A DNA stretch of 64,000 nucleotides, taken from Kutzneria buriramensis. GTDB lineage: Bacteria; Actinomycetota; Actinomycetes; Mycobacteriales; Pseudonocardiaceae. Where the stretch lies: assembly GCF_043575855.1 (NCBI RefSeq), contig NZ_CP144375.1:1302001-1366000 (forward strand), read 5' to 3'. Shown piece after piece: positions 33,291 through 42,245 of this stretch (positions within the stretch are counted from its first letter, which is position 1; each line of letters starts with the position of its first letter). The notes under the pieces are model-generated. The model ran no database searches and was not told the DNA's origin. It saw only the letters and a list, made by a program, of their open reading frames with translations. Position numbers and translations under genes: made by a program.

Positions 33291-34058
33291 CTACACATAC
33301 TTGCCCATGCCGCCGGCGACGTCGATCACGGCGCCGGTGATGTAGCTGGCGCGGGAGCCGGCGAGGAAGGCGACGAGGCCGGACACCTCCTCGACCTGCC
33401 CGAACCGGCCGAGCGGCACCTCGGCGGCGGCGAGGCCGTCGAGGAACTCGCGGCGGTCCTGCTCGGGGGCCCGCCGCGCGTGGATGTTGCCCCACTGTGG
33501 CGTGTCCACGAACCCGATGTTGACGCTGTTGACGAGAATGCCGTCGGCGCCGAACTCCTGGGCCAGCACCTTGTTGAGGTTCAGGCACGCCGCCCGGACC
33601 ACGGTGGTGGCGAAGAACGCCGGATCGGGCTGCCGCGCGTAGACCGCGTTGACGTTGATCACCCGCGGCGCGCTGCTGGCCCGCAGGTGCGGCAGCGCGG
33701 CCCGGAAGCACCGGATCTGCGAGAACAGCTTGACGTCGAGGTCGGCCCGCCAGTCCTCGTCGGTGAGCGACTCGAAGCCGCCGGGATGGGCCCGGCCGGC
33801 GTTGTTCACGAGAATGTCGACGCCGCCCAGCGCCTCGGCGGCGAAGTCCACAAAGGACTGCACCGAGGCCGGGTCGGTGACGTCGGCGACCCGGTGCACG
33901 GCCCCGAGCGAGGCGGCGGCCGCCGCCAGCTCGGCCTCGTCACGGGAACAGATGGCCACCGACGCGCCCTCGGCGATCAGCTCGGCGGCCACGGCCAGCC
34001 CGATCCCCTTGGAGCCGCCGGTGACGATCGCCCGGCGGCCGGTCAGCCCGAGATCCAC
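33291..34058 (-). CDS. SDR-family protein with degenerate catalytic tetrad
   Basis: A protein of 255 residues with an intact cofactor fold: TGGSKGIG (13-20), NNAG (85-88). The positions of the catalytic tetrad are all replaced: Asn to K110, Ser to A138, Tyr to T151 and Lys to R155, judged by alignment to the usual spacing. C-terminal GFVDTPQWGN and ITGAVIDVAGG are typical. It either uses another mechanism, belongs to a non-classical SDR subgroup, or serves as a binding/structural protein. The gene lies one base from the cupin stop and abuts the HAD start. Confidence 0.9.
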   Translation of the reverse strand: MDLGLTGRRAIVTGGSKGIGLAVAAELIAEGASVAICSRDEAELAAAAASLGAVHRVADVTDPASVQSFVDFAAEALGGVDILVNNAGRAHPGGFESLTDEDWRADLDVKLFSQIRCFRAALPHLRASSAPRVINVNAVYARQPDPAFFATTVVRAACLNLNKVLAQEFGADGILVNSVNIGFVDTPQWGNIHARRAPEQDRREFLDGLAAAEVPLGRFGQVEEVSGLVAFLAGSRASYITGAVIDVAGGMGKYV

Positions 34059-34059
34059 G

Positions 34060-34482
34060 TCAGTCCTCGACCGTCGACGGCTCGACCTGCGTGGCGGCGT
34101 AGTCGACGAGGGTCGACCGGGGCGGCGTGAACACGTCGATCTCCTTACAGGTGGTGTCGAGCGTCCGGGCGCCGTGCGGCACCCAGGGCGGGATCACGGC
34201 GACGTCGCCGGCGCGCATGGTGCGCGTGACGCCGTCGATGGTGAACTCGAACTCGCCCTCGGTGACGATGACGACCTGCTCCTCGGCGTGACTGTGCATC
34301 GGCGCCTCGGTGTGCGGCTCGTACGACGCGAAGTTCAGCAGCAACCCCTCGCCGAGCACCGGCTGGAAGTCCAGTCCCGGCACCAGAGTCATCGCCTCGA
34401 TGGCGTTCACGTTCACGAACCGCCCGGCCCCGGTCGGAGTGCCGCCGCCCTCGGTGCTGAAATGCTGCGCACTGCTGGTCAT
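34060..34482 (-). CDS. Cupin-domain protein
   Basis: A protein of 140 residues with a single conserved beta-barrel cupin: motif 1 HSHAEEQVVIVTEG (His-X-His and Glu) and motif 2 VAVIPPWVPHGAR (His). These residues would hold one metal ion. Small one-domain cupins of this size act as dioxygenases, isomerases or sugar/amino-acid modifying enzymes. The start overlaps the aminotransferase stop in ATGA, and the stop is one base from the SDR start, so the four genes are one tight operon. Confidence 0.9.
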   Translation of the reverse strand: MTSSAQHFSTEGGGTPTGAGRFVNVNAIEAMTLVPGLDFQPVLGEGLLLNFASYEPHTEAPMHSHAEEQVVIVTEGEFEFTIDGVTRTMRAGDVAVIPPWVPHGARTLDTTCKEIDVFTPPRSTLVDYAATQVEPSTVED

Positions 34483-35681
34483 GACGCCCGCCTCTCCCGC
34501 ATCGCGCGGACGGCGACGGCCAGCCGGGCCACGCCCTCCTCGATGTCGGACTCGCTGATCCTGCTGTACGACAACCGAAGGTGCTCGTCATCCCGCCGCT
34601 CGGCGAAGAATCCCGCACCCGGCACGAAGGCGACCTTGCTCTCCCGGGCCGCCGCGGCGAGCGCCACGGTGTCGACGCCGGGCACCCGCAGCCAGCTGAA
34701 GAACCCGCCGCGCGGCACGGTCCACGTGGCGAGGCCGTCGAAGTGCCGCTCCAACGCGTCGGTCAACGTGGCGGCGCGACGCCGGTAGAGATCGCGGGCC
34801 CGCGGCAGGTGCGCGTCGAGGTGACCGGCGCGCAGGTACTCCTCCAACATCCGCTGCCCCAACGCCCCGGCGCACTGGTCGGAGTTCTGCTTGGCGATGC
34901 GCAGCTGCGCGATCACCGCCGCCGGACCGACGGCCCAACCCAGCCGCACGCCGGGGAGGAACACCTTGGAGAAGGTGCCGATCTGCACGACCACGTCCGG
35001 CCCGAGCGACCACAGCGTCGGCCGCGGCGCGTCGTCGAAACCCAGTTGGCTGTAGGCGACGTCCTCGACGATCAGGATCCCGTGCCGCCGGCACAGCTCC
35101 ACCAGCGCCCCCCGCCGCTCGGCGGACATGGTGCGGCCGCTGGGGTTCTGGAAATCCGGGATGGTGTAAAGGAGTTTCGGCGGTGACGGCAGCGTCCGCA
35201 GCAGTGCGGCGAGCGCGTCCACGTCCAGGCCGTCGTCGTCCAGGGGAACGCCCCTCAGCTCGGGATCGAACGCGACGAAGCCGGACACCGCGCCGAGGTA
35301 GCTGGGCTCCTCGACCACGACCACGTCACCGGGGTCGAGCATGCTCTTGGCGATCAGGGTGATCGCGTCGATGCCGCCGCTGGTGACCGTCAGCTCGTCG
35401 TCGCCCGGCCGCCGGCCGTCGGTGCCGGCCAGCAGGTCCGCGAGCGCCGCCCGGGTGCTGGCGATGCCCTCGCTGGACGAGTACTGCAACGCCACCGCGG
35501 CGTCGGACTCGATCAGCTTGCGGGCGATGTCGCCGAGCACGTCCGTGGCGAACAGGGACGGGTCCGGGAAGCCCCCGGAGAAGTTGATCAGATCCCGCGC
35601 CCCGGCCAGCGCGAGAATGCCGCCGATGAGGTCCGGCTGGCCGTGCGCGCGCCGCGACAGGCGCGCGTTCCAGTCGATCAC
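34479..35681 (-). CDS. PLP-dependent aminotransferase, fold type I (class I/II, MocR-catalytic-like)
   Basis: A protein of 400 residues. PLP-binding Lys in GTFSKVFLPGVRLGW, Tyr in YSSSEG and YTIPDFQNPSG, Asp in DVAYSQLG, and the carboxylate-binding Arg near the C-terminus (HLRLSYSRI). The pattern matches 2-aminoadipate/valine-pyruvate-type aminotransferases without a GntR domain. First gene of the aminotransferase-cupin-SDR-HAD operon. Divergent from an Lrp/AsnC regulator, so an amino acid is the likely inducer or substrate. Confidence 0.93.
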   Translation of the reverse strand: MIDWNARLSRRAHGQPDLIGGILALAGARDLINFSGGFPDPSLFATDVLGDIARKLIESDAAVALQYSSSEGIASTRAALADLLAGTDGRRPGDDELTVTSGGIDAITLIAKSMLDPGDVVVVEEPSYLGAVSGFVAFDPELRGVPLDDDGLDVDALAALLRTLPSPPKLLYTIPDFQNPSGRTMSAERRGALVELCRRHGILIVEDVAYSQLGFDDAPRPTLWSLGPDVVVQIGTFSKVFLPGVRLGWAVGPAAVIAQLRIAKQNSDQCAGALGQRMLEEYLRAGHLDAHLPRARDLYRRRAATLTDALERHFDGLATWTVPRGGFFSWLRVPGVDTVALAAAARESKVAFVPGAGFFAERRDDEHLRLSYSRISESDIEEGVARLAVAVRAMRERRAS

Positions 35682-35792
35682 ATGCCACCCCCGGTTGACA
35701 GTCGCCTACCATTTGCCAGGAGAGTTCCGTCTCCGACCTTACATAGCACGGGTTGGGACGTCCAGACACCGAACATGTGACGGAGAGTGACG

Positions 35793-36338
35793 ATGAACTG
35801 GGTGAAGCCGCTCGGCGGCATCGGCGAGCACGCCGCGACGCCCGTCGACCCGGCCCAGCTCGACGCCACCGACCTCCAGCTGCTGCTGCTGCTGAGCCGG
35901 GACGCGCGGATCTCTCAGCGCAGCCTGGCCCGCGAGCTCGGCATGTCGGCGCCGGCCGTGGCCGACCGGATCGCCCGGCTGCACCGGCAGGGCGTGATCG
36001 AGGGCTACGGGGTGCGGCTGAACTGGAGCGCGCTGGGCTACCCGACCATCGCCTACCTGACGGTGACCGCCGGGCAGGGCTTCGAGCAGGGGCTGATCAT
36101 GACCAGGCTGGCGGAGCTGCCCGAGGTGGAGGAGGTCATGATCGTCACGGGTGGGGTGGACATGCTGGTCCGGGTGCGCGTGCGCGACCACACCCACCTG
36201 CGCGAGCTGCTGATCGACAAGGTGTGGCAGATCGAGGGCATCCAGCGCACCGAGACCTCGCTGTCGGTGGCGGAGATGAAGCCGAAGAACACCACCAGCG
36301 AGCTGCTGGCGGACATGATCCGGCGGGTGGAGCCGTAG
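35793..36338 (+). CDS. Lrp/AsnC-family transcriptional regulator
   Basis: A protein of 181 residues from ATG 35793, seven bases after GGAG; GTG 35787 is too close to it. HTH LSRDARISQRSLARELGMSA with recognition helix APAVADRIARL, then a RAM domain (YPTIAYLTVTAG, MIVTGGVDMLVRVRV) that senses amino acids. Divergent from the aminotransferase operon across 111 bases, which it most likely controls. The N-terminal ~25 residues (WVKPLGGIGEHAAT) are an extension beyond canonical Lrp. Confidence 0.93.
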   Translation: MNWVKPLGGIGEHAATPVDPAQLDATDLQLLLLLSRDARISQRSLARELGMSAPAVADRIARLHRQGVIEGYGVRLNWSALGYPTIAYLTVTAGQGFEQGLIMTRLAELPEVEEVMIVTGGVDMLVRVRVRDHTHLRELLIDKVWQIEGIQRTETSLSVAEMKPKNTTSELLADMIRRVEP

Positions 36339-36360
36339 CGGCGCGGGGGAATGCCGCCGG

Positions 36361-36783
36361 TCACTTGGCGAAGAGCTGCGATTCGTCCTTGAAGGCCTTG
36401 AACTCCAGGGCGTTGCCGGCCGGGTCGTGCAGGAACATCGTCCACTGCTCCCCCGGCTCCCCCGCGAACCGCTGGTACGGCTCGATGACGAAGTCGGTGC
36501 CGGCTGCGCGGAGCTTGTCGGCGAGCACGTGGAAGTCGTCCACGGCGAGCACCAGCCCGAAGTGCGGCACCGGCACGTCGTGCCCGTCCACCGGATTGCG
36601 GCCGGCCTCGGCGCGGGCGCCGGCGACGACGTGCGTGACGACCTGGTGGCCGTGGAAGTCCCAGTCCACCCAGTGCTCGGCGGAGCGGCCCTCGGCCAGC
36701 CCGAGCACGCCGCCGTAGAACTCGCGGGCGCGGGCCAGGTCGTCGACGGGAATGGCCAGGTGGAAGGCGGGGCGCGGGGTCAT
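36361..36783 (-). CDS. VOC-family (glyoxalase-like) protein
   Basis: A protein of 140 residues with two beta-alpha-beta-beta-beta modules: FHLAIPVDDLARAREFYGGV and, in the second half, HFGLVLAVDDFHVLADKLRA. A metal-binding His, Glu pair is plausible (HLAIP; LEFKAF near the C-terminus). Roles in the family include glyoxalase, dioxygenase and drug-binding resistance proteins. Divergent from a GntR regulator whose operator-like palindrome lies in the 44 bases between them, which suggests control by that regulator. Confidence 0.9.
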   Translation of the reverse strand: MTPRPAFHLAIPVDDLARAREFYGGVLGLAEGRSAEHWVDWDFHGHQVVTHVVAGARAEAGRNPVDGHDVPVPHFGLVLAVDDFHVLADKLRAAGTDFVIEPYQRFAGEPGEQWTMFLHDPAGNALEFKAFKDESQLFAK

Positions 36784-36804
36784 GCCCCCACCTTGAGCGA
36801 ACGA

Positions 36805-36828
36805 TGTCCGAATGTCAACATTAGGACA
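36805..36828. promoter_or_regulatory. Long palindrome overlapping the GntR start codon
   Basis: A 24-base dyad with arms TGTCC-N-AATGT and ACATT-N-GGACA (20 of 24 positions symmetric). It lies in the 44 bp between the VOC and GntR genes and covers the first base of the GntR ATG. It is a likely FadR-type operator for autoregulation and control of the VOC gene. Confidence 0.6.
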
Positions 36829-37490
36829 TGAACCTGCCCAGGGCCGCCCGCCGCGGTCTGGCCGAGGAGTCGGCTGACCGGATCCGGGACGCGATCTTCG
36901 ACGGCACCTTCCCGCCCGGCGCCCCGCTGCGGGAGGTTGACCTGGCCCGCGACCTGGACGTGAGCCGCGGATCGGTGCGCGAAGGCCTGGCGCTGCTGGA
37001 ACGCGAGGGCCTGGTGCACAGCGCCTGGCACCGTGGCACCACTGTCATCGACGTGACCGCCCGCGACGTCGACGAGGTCTACACCGTCCGGGCGGCGCTG
37101 GACCGGCTGGCCGCCGTGACCGCGATGGCCCGCGCGTCCTCCGACGAGCTCGCCGCGCTGGACGAGATCGTCGCCACGATGGTCGCCGAGATCGACCGCG
37201 GCGGCCCGCACCTGCTGGCGCTGGACATCGCTTTCCACGACGCCGTCTACGCCGCCAGCGGCAACAGTCGGCTGATCCAGGCGTGGCAGGCGGTCCGGTC
37301 GCAGGTCTACCTGTTCCAGCTGCGTCGCATCGAGGTGAGCCAGCACGAGTACCTCGCGCACGTCACCGGCGAGCACCGCGACCTGGCCGAGCTGATCCGC
37401 GACGGCGACAAGGAGGTGCTGGCCCGCACCGCCGAGGAACACGTGCACTCCGCCCGCCGCGCGCTGCTGGCCCACCTGGCGCGCAGGTAG
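36828..37490 (+). CDS. GntR-family regulator, FadR/FCD subgroup
   Basis: A protein of 220 residues. N-terminal wHTH (SADRIRDAIFDGTFPPGAPL, LDVSRGSVREGLALLEREGL) and an all-helical FCD domain with metal-binding positions (DIAFHDAVYAASGN, EHRDLAELIRDG, AEEHVHSAR). Such domains bind organic acids, often through Zn or Ni. The start codon lies inside its own palindromic operator. Divergent from the VOC gene, its likely target. Confidence 0.93.
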   Translation: MNLPRAARRGLAEESADRIRDAIFDGTFPPGAPLREVDLARDLDVSRGSVREGLALLEREGLVHSAWHRGTTVIDVTARDVDEVYTVRAALDRLAAVTAMARASSDELAALDEIVATMVAEIDRGGPHLLALDIAFHDAVYAASGNSRLIQAWQAVRSQVYLFQLRRIEVSQHEYLAHVTGEHRDLAELIRDGDKEVLARTAEEHVHSARRALLAHLARR

Positions 37491-37502
37491 CAGCCGACGG
37501 GT

Positions 37503-40256
37503 TCAGCCGATCACCACCGGCAGCGGCGGCAGGCGATGGGCGCCCGCCAACCTGGCCTTGACCTTGTGGGCGTTGGCGTGCCCGAGGTCGGTGAAGATCT
37601 CGAACGCCTGCTGCCACATCTCGTCGGCGTGCTCGGCCTCGCCGGCCTCGTCGTGCACGTCGCCGAGGCGCATCAGGGACTCGGCCAGGTATTGGCGGTT
37701 GCCGTACTTTCCGTGCACGGCAACGAGTTCACGGTAGGCGGCGATCGACTCCGGGTAGTGGCCGAGGTTGTGGCGGGCGTGGCCGAGGCACCACAGCGCC
37801 GCGGCGGTCCCGTACGGGTCGGTGATCGTCCCGTGCAGGGCCAGCGACCGGTGCGCGCAGTCGATGGCCTTGTCGTTGTCGCCGAGCATGGCGTGGCACA
37901 CGCCGACGAAGCCGAGTTCCTGGGCCTGCCGCGGATGTCCGGCGGCACGGTAGAGGTCCAGGGCCCGTTCGGCGTGGTCGAGCGCCTCCCACAACCGGCC
38001 CGTCTGGTTGAGGGCGAAGGCGATGCTGTGGTGGATGTCGGCCCGCTCGACCGGATTCCCGGACGGGCCGAGCAGATCCAGCGCCTCGCCGTGGTGGGCG
38101 AGCGCGTCGTCGAACCGGGACTCGAGGAACTGCACGACGCCGAGCACGCGGTGGGCCCGGGCCTGCGCGACGGTGTCGCCGAGCCGTTGGGCGGCGGCGA
38201 GCGCGGCGTGCTGCACGACCGACTGGTGATGGCCGTAGCCTTGGAACGTCAGGAAATTCGCGACCGTCGAGGCCAAGCCGACGGCGTATTCGTCGGCACC
38301 GGAGAGGTGCACGAGCGCCACCAGCACGGGATGTTCCGCGCCGAGCCAGGCCATCGCCGACCGCAGGTCGTCGAATGACGGCGCGACAACGGATTCCGGC
38401 GGCGGGGCGAGCGTCGGCAGCGTGACAGCCGGATCGAGGACGGCGACCGCGGCGCGGGCTCCGTGCAGGTAGTGGTCGAGCATGCGGCCAGTCGCCGCCA
38501 CCCGGTCGTCCTGCTGGTGGGTCAACTCCTCCGCGTACATACGCAGCAGGTCGTGCATGACGTACTGACCGGGCAGGAGATCCTCGACGAGATGCGCACG
38601 GGCCAGTTCGGCCAGCAGCACACGGACCCGGGCGGGCGGCACCGCCGCCAGGCTGGCCGCCGCGGCCGGCGTGACGTGCGGTCCCGGATGCAGGCCCAGC
38701 AGCCGGAACAGCCGCGCCGCGTCCGGTTCGAGTCGCTGGTAGGACACGGCGAACAGGGCACGGATGCGAGTGGCGGGGTCACCGGTGTCCAAGGCGTCCA
38801 GGCGTTCGGACTGGAGGTCCGCCGCCACGGCAGCCAGCGGGTAGCGGGGTTGACCGGCCAGGCGCGCGGCGACGACGGCCAACGCCAGCGGCAGACCGGC
38901 GCAGCTCGCGACGATCGCGTCGACGGCGTCCGGCTCGGCCGCTACTCGATCCCGGCCGAGCCTGGCGATCAGCAACTCCTGGGCCTGGTCGGCGTCGATC
39001 CGGTCGAGCACAAGCGGAAGCGCCCCGTCGGCGGTGACCAGCCCGGTGAGGCGGTCGCGGCTGGTGATCACCGTGGCGCATCCCGAACCGGGCAGCAGCG
39101 GCCGTACCTGCTGCGAGGTGGCCGCGTCGTCGATGACGATCAACGCCCGCTTGCCGGCGACCAGGCTGCGGTAAAGGCTTACCTGCGCGTCGACGGTAGC
39201 CGGAATCCGTTCCGGTGGAAGGGAGAACGCGTCGAGGAGGACCCGGATCGCCTCGGCCGTCGCCACGGGCGGCAGGTGCGGGTCGAAGCCGCGAAGGTTC
39301 AGGTACAGCTGGCCGTCCGGGAATTGCTCGGCGACCCGGTGCGCCCAGTGCAACGCCAGGGCCGTCTTGCCCACGCCGGCCGAGCCGGCGATCACCACGG
39401 CCGCCGGCTCGGCGAGGTGGGCGTCCAGCGCGGCGATCTCCGTTGCGCGCCCGGTGAAACCGCGCGCGGCGGGCGGCAACTGTGCCGGTCTGACCCCGGT
39501 CGTCGGCAACAGGGTCGGGTCGTGGGCCAGGATCCGCTGGTGGATGGCGGTCAGGACCGGCGACGGCTCGACGCCGGCCTCCTCGACCAGCGCCTCCCGG
39601 GCGCGGCGGAACGCGGCCAGCGCGTCGCTCTGGCGCCCGGCCCGGTACAGGGCCCGCATCAGCTGGCCCCATAACCGCTCGCGCCCCGGGTGCAGAACGA
39701 TCAGGCCCTCCAACTCAGGGATCAACTCGCCACCCGTGCCGGTCCCGAGGTCGGCGTCGATGCGATCCTCCACCACCGACAGACGCAGCCGGTTCAGGCG
39801 GTCGCCTTCGATGCGGAGGGCGGTGATCTCCGCGAACTCGCCGTAGGCGTCGTCTCGCCACACCGCCAGCGCCGCACGCAGCCCCTCCGCGGCAGTGTGA
39901 AAATGCCCGTCCGCCAAGGCCTTCCGCCCGTCGGCGGCGGCCCTCTCGAACCGTACGGCGTCGATCGCGTCCGGCGCCAACTGGATCAGATAACCGGGCG
40001 ACCGCGTCAGGATCAGGTCCTTCGCCGGCAACGCCTGGCGCAGGCGGGAAATGTACGTTCGCACGGTCCGGTGCGCATCCGGCGACACCCGCTGCCCCCA
40101 CAGGCTCTCCACCAGCGCCGCCACGCTGACCACCCGGCCCGCGTTCGCCACCAACAACGCCACCAGCACCCGCAGACGCGGCCAGCTCAACTCGACCGTT
40201 CGGCCGCCGGTCTCCACCTCCAACGGCCCAAGCACCCGTACCTGCGCAGCGGCCAC
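37503..40256 (-). CDS. AfsR/SARP-type STAND regulator: wHTH-BTAD-NB-ARC-TPR
   Basis: A protein of 917 residues, with GTG 40256 preceded by GGGGGAGG. OmpR-like wHTH ~5-95, BTAD ~100-245, NB-ARC ~265-540 with Walker A GSAGVGKT (291-298), Walker B ALIVIDDA (371-378) and an MHD motif (VMHDLLRMYAEEL). The last ~250 residues are TPR-like helices (AHHGEALDLLG, ALDHAERALDLYRAAGHPRQ). It would switch on a secondary metabolism operon when the ATPase is loaded. No biosynthetic gene is adjacent, so the target is elsewhere or is the lectin/LysR region. Confidence 0.95.
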   Translation of the reverse strand: MAAAQVRVLGPLEVETGGRTVELSWPRLRVLVALLVANAGRVVSVAALVESLWGQRVSPDAHRTVRTYISRLRQALPAKDLILTRSPGYLIQLAPDAIDAVRFERAAADGRKALADGHFHTAAEGLRAALAVWRDDAYGEFAEITALRIEGDRLNRLRLSVVEDRIDADLGTGTGGELIPELEGLIVLHPGRERLWGQLMRALYRAGRQSDALAAFRRAREALVEEAGVEPSPVLTAIHQRILAHDPTLLPTTGVRPAQLPPAARGFTGRATEIAALDAHLAEPAAVVIAGSAGVGKTALALHWAHRVAEQFPDGQLYLNLRGFDPHLPPVATAEAIRVLLDAFSLPPERIPATVDAQVSLYRSLVAGKRALIVIDDAATSQQVRPLLPGSGCATVITSRDRLTGLVTADGALPLVLDRIDADQAQELLIARLGRDRVAAEPDAVDAIVASCAGLPLALAVVAARLAGQPRYPLAAVAADLQSERLDALDTGDPATRIRALFAVSYQRLEPDAARLFRLLGLHPGPHVTPAAAASLAAVPPARVRVLLAELARAHLVEDLLPGQYVMHDLLRMYAEELTHQQDDRVAATGRMLDHYLHGARAAVAVLDPAVTLPTLAPPPESVVAPSFDDLRSAMAWLGAEHPVLVALVHLSGADEYAVGLASTVANFLTFQGYGHHQSVVQHAALAAAQRLGDTVAQARAHRVLGVVQFLESRFDDALAHHGEALDLLGPSGNPVERADIHHSIAFALNQTGRLWEALDHAERALDLYRAAGHPRQAQELGFVGVCHAMLGDNDKAIDCAHRSLALHGTITDPYGTAAALWCLGHARHNLGHYPESIAAYRELVAVHGKYGNRQYLAESLMRLGDVHDEAGEAEHADEMWQQAFEIFTDLGHANAHKVKARLAGAHRLPPLPVVIG

Positions 40257-40295
40257 CCGGCCACACCTCCCCCAGCGGACACCCCATACAAGAAG

Positions 40296-41237
40296 TTAAG
40301 TACGGGGCGGGGATACGCGGTAGGGATCTCCGTAGGGTAGCCAGCCGTTCAGCTCGCACACGACGTCCCGCGCCACTGCCTCGACCGTCTCGAGCACGGC
40401 CCGCCGCACCTCGTCCCGGCGCCACACCAGCGACCACGTCCACAGCGGCGTCGGCTCCACGATCGGCCGTCGCACGACATCCGGCGGCATCAAGACTTCC
40501 TGCCCCTTCGGCGAGTTCAGCACCGGCCGCCGGGTCCGCCGCACGTGGTCGACGAAAGCCTCGCCGGTGATGCCGCCGTCGGAGATCCGGACCACCGTCG
40601 CCCCGGTGTCGTGGGCGAACATCTCCGCGTAGACGTTCCAACTCGACCAGGAGTTCTCGTCGTCGTCCACGAGCACGAGCACGTCCGCCGCCCGCACCGG
40701 CCGGTCGTCGTCCCCCACGCTCACGGCGTGCAGCCGGTCAGCGCCCAGCAGGCGCGCCCGGAGCTCCAGCCGGCCGAGGTCCTCGTCCCGGATCCAGCAG
40801 ATCCCCAGGTCCAGGCTGCCGTCCGCGACCCGCGCGGCCTGCGCGTGCGACGGCACCACCCACGTGTCGACGATCAGGTCCGCGACGCCCGCCGCCCGGG
40901 CCCGCAGGTCCGCCGGCCGCCAGTTCACGTAGCCGATGCGCACCTGCTCGGAACCGGCCAGCCGCCCGGCCCGCCGCTTCAGGTCGTCGGCCCGGTCCAG
41001 CAGGGCCTTGGTGTGCGGCAGCAGCTCCGCGCCCGCCGGCGTCAGCGTCACCGAGCGGCGGTCGCGCTCGAACAGCAGCACCCCGAGGTCCCGCTCCAGC
41101 GCCTTGATCTGCTGCGACAGGGACGGCCCGGCGATCAGCAGCCGCTCGGCCGCCCGACCGAAGTGCAGCTCCTCGGCGACGACCACGAATTTTCTGATGC
41201 GCTCCAGGTTCAGCGCGGGCCTGCTCAGATCCGCCAT
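40296..41237 (-). CDS. LysR-family transcriptional regulator
   Basis: A protein of 313 residues from ATG 41237, which has AGGAGG four bases upstream; earlier in-frame codons are rejected. wHTH: VVVAEELHFGRAAERLLIAG, SLSQQIKALERDLG. The effector domain is unusual: VRIGYVNWRPADLRARAAGV, with an acidic VLVDDDENSWSSW segment. It may respond to a cationic or sugar ligand. It lies upstream of the AfsR-type gene on the same strand, separated by 39 bases, perhaps in one transcript. Confidence 0.93.
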   Translation of the reverse strand: MADLSRPALNLERIRKFVVVAEELHFGRAAERLLIAGPSLSQQIKALERDLGVLLFERDRRSVTLTPAGAELLPHTKALLDRADDLKRRAGRLAGSEQVRIGYVNWRPADLRARAAGVADLIVDTWVVPSHAQAARVADGSLDLGICWIRDEDLGRLELRARLLGADRLHAVSVGDDDRPVRAADVLVLVDDDENSWSSWNVYAEMFAHDTGATVVRISDGGITGEAFVDHVRRTRRPVLNSPKGQEVLMPPDVVRRPIVEPTPLWTWSLVWRRDEVRRAVLETVEAVARDVVCELNGWLPYGDPYRVSPPRT

Positions 41238-41647
41238 GTCTCCTCCTAGGCCCGCTGTAGCTGGCCCGCCACGAGCGAAACGATCACTCGGACGGGGCTG
41301 TCCCACCACACCATCCTGCCGTGCGGCGTGGTGAGACACCCGGCTGTCGCGCTGCTGGAACTCTTGGACGACCCTGCCCAGGCGGGCGGGGCCAGGGGAA
41401 TAGCCCCTTACATTCGACACCTAACGTGCCCGACCCTGGGATCGGACCCTTACCGTGCAGGTTTGACGCGCCCCGACAGTCAATACCGGAGGCACGGCAG
41501 ACCGATGTCTCAATGGAGCACGGGCCAGCGACCGCAAGCCTCGACATCACCAGACCAAATCGGTTCACAGGCCACAATCAGTCAGAAATCCAGGCGCTCC
41601 TGGCGTGTCATTGCCACACCCTCAACGTCGACCAGAAGGAAAAGATC
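41238..41647. other. 410 bp intergenic region without a supported gene
   Basis: Lies between the LysR and lectin genes, which are divergent. It contains GGGG-AATAG-CCCC (41396-41408) as a small dyad, and an AT-richer block towards the lectin start. No ORF with a ribosome site was found. Confidence 0.4.
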
Positions 41648-42187
41648 GTGAAACGTTTTCTTGCTGCCGCGACAATGACGGCTATCGCGACTCTGTCACT
41701 GCTCGCCACCGGCACCGCGAACGCGGCGCAGTCACACATTGCCGCACCAGCGTCGACCGTCGGCGTCGCAGCGGCACCATCTCAGGAGGTCGTCGTTCGC
41801 ACCTTTGCCGACAAGTGCCTCGACGTTCAGGGCGGAAGCGCGGCCGACGGCGCACAGATCATCCAGTACTCCTGCACCGACAGGTACAACCAGAAGTTCC
41901 AGATCGCACCCGGCGTGTCCGAGCCTTCCGAGATTCGCACGTATGCCGACAAGTGCCTCGACGTTCAGGGCGGAAGCGCGGCCGACGGCGCGCAGATCAT
42001 CCAGTACTCCTGCACCGGCAGGTACAACCAGAAGTTCCAGATCGTCAACGTCGGGTCCGGACTTTCCGAGATTCGCACGTATGCCGACAAGTGCCTCGAC
42101 GTTCAGGGCGGAAGCGCGGCCGACGGCGCGCGGATCATCCAGTACTCCTGCACCGGCAAGTACAACCAGAAGTTCCAGATCGGCTAA
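41648..42187 (+). CDS. Secreted ricin-type (beta-trefoil) lectin of three repeats
   Basis: A protein of 179 residues. GTG 41648 is preceded by GAAGGA. Signal peptide MKRFLAAATMTAIATLSLLA with cleavage near TANAA. The mature part holds three 46-residue repeats with KCLDVQGGSAADGA, IQYSCT and YNQKFQI; QxF stands in place of the usual QxW. Cys pairs in each repeat would form disulfides. This is the alpha, beta, gamma set of one beta-trefoil, without any catalytic domain. It could bind chitin, cellulose or other glycans outside the cell. The DNA repeats with an exact 138 bp period (41807, 41945, 42083). Confidence 0.93.
   Translation: MKRFLAAATMTAIATLSLLATGTANAAQSHIAAPASTVGVAAAPSQEVVVRTFADKCLDVQGGSAADGAQIIQYSCTDRYNQKFQIAPGVSEPSEIRTYADKCLDVQGGSAADGAQIIQYSCTGRYNQKFQIVNVGSGLSEIRTYADKCLDVQGGSAADGARIIQYSCTGKYNQKFQIG
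41807..42187. repeat. Three near-identical 138 bp tandem units in the lectin gene
   Basis: GCCGACAAGTGCCTCGAC begins each unit at 41807, 41945 and 42083. Within the ~100-base cores only a handful of bases differ, most of them between unit 1 and the others. Recent amplification or gene conversion is likely. Confidence 0.85.
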
Positions 42188-42211
42188 CCAGCAGACGGGA
42201 AAGACGAAAGA

Positions 42212-42245
42212 CGCCCTCGTGTTCGGCGAACCGAACACGAGGGCG
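42212..42245. terminator. Hairpin terminator after the lectin gene
   Basis: 15 bp perfect stem (42212-42226 and 42231-42245) with a CGAA loop, 24 bases beyond the lectin stop. Stem composition is mixed GC, and no T run follows, as is usual for actinomycete terminators. Confidence 0.75.
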
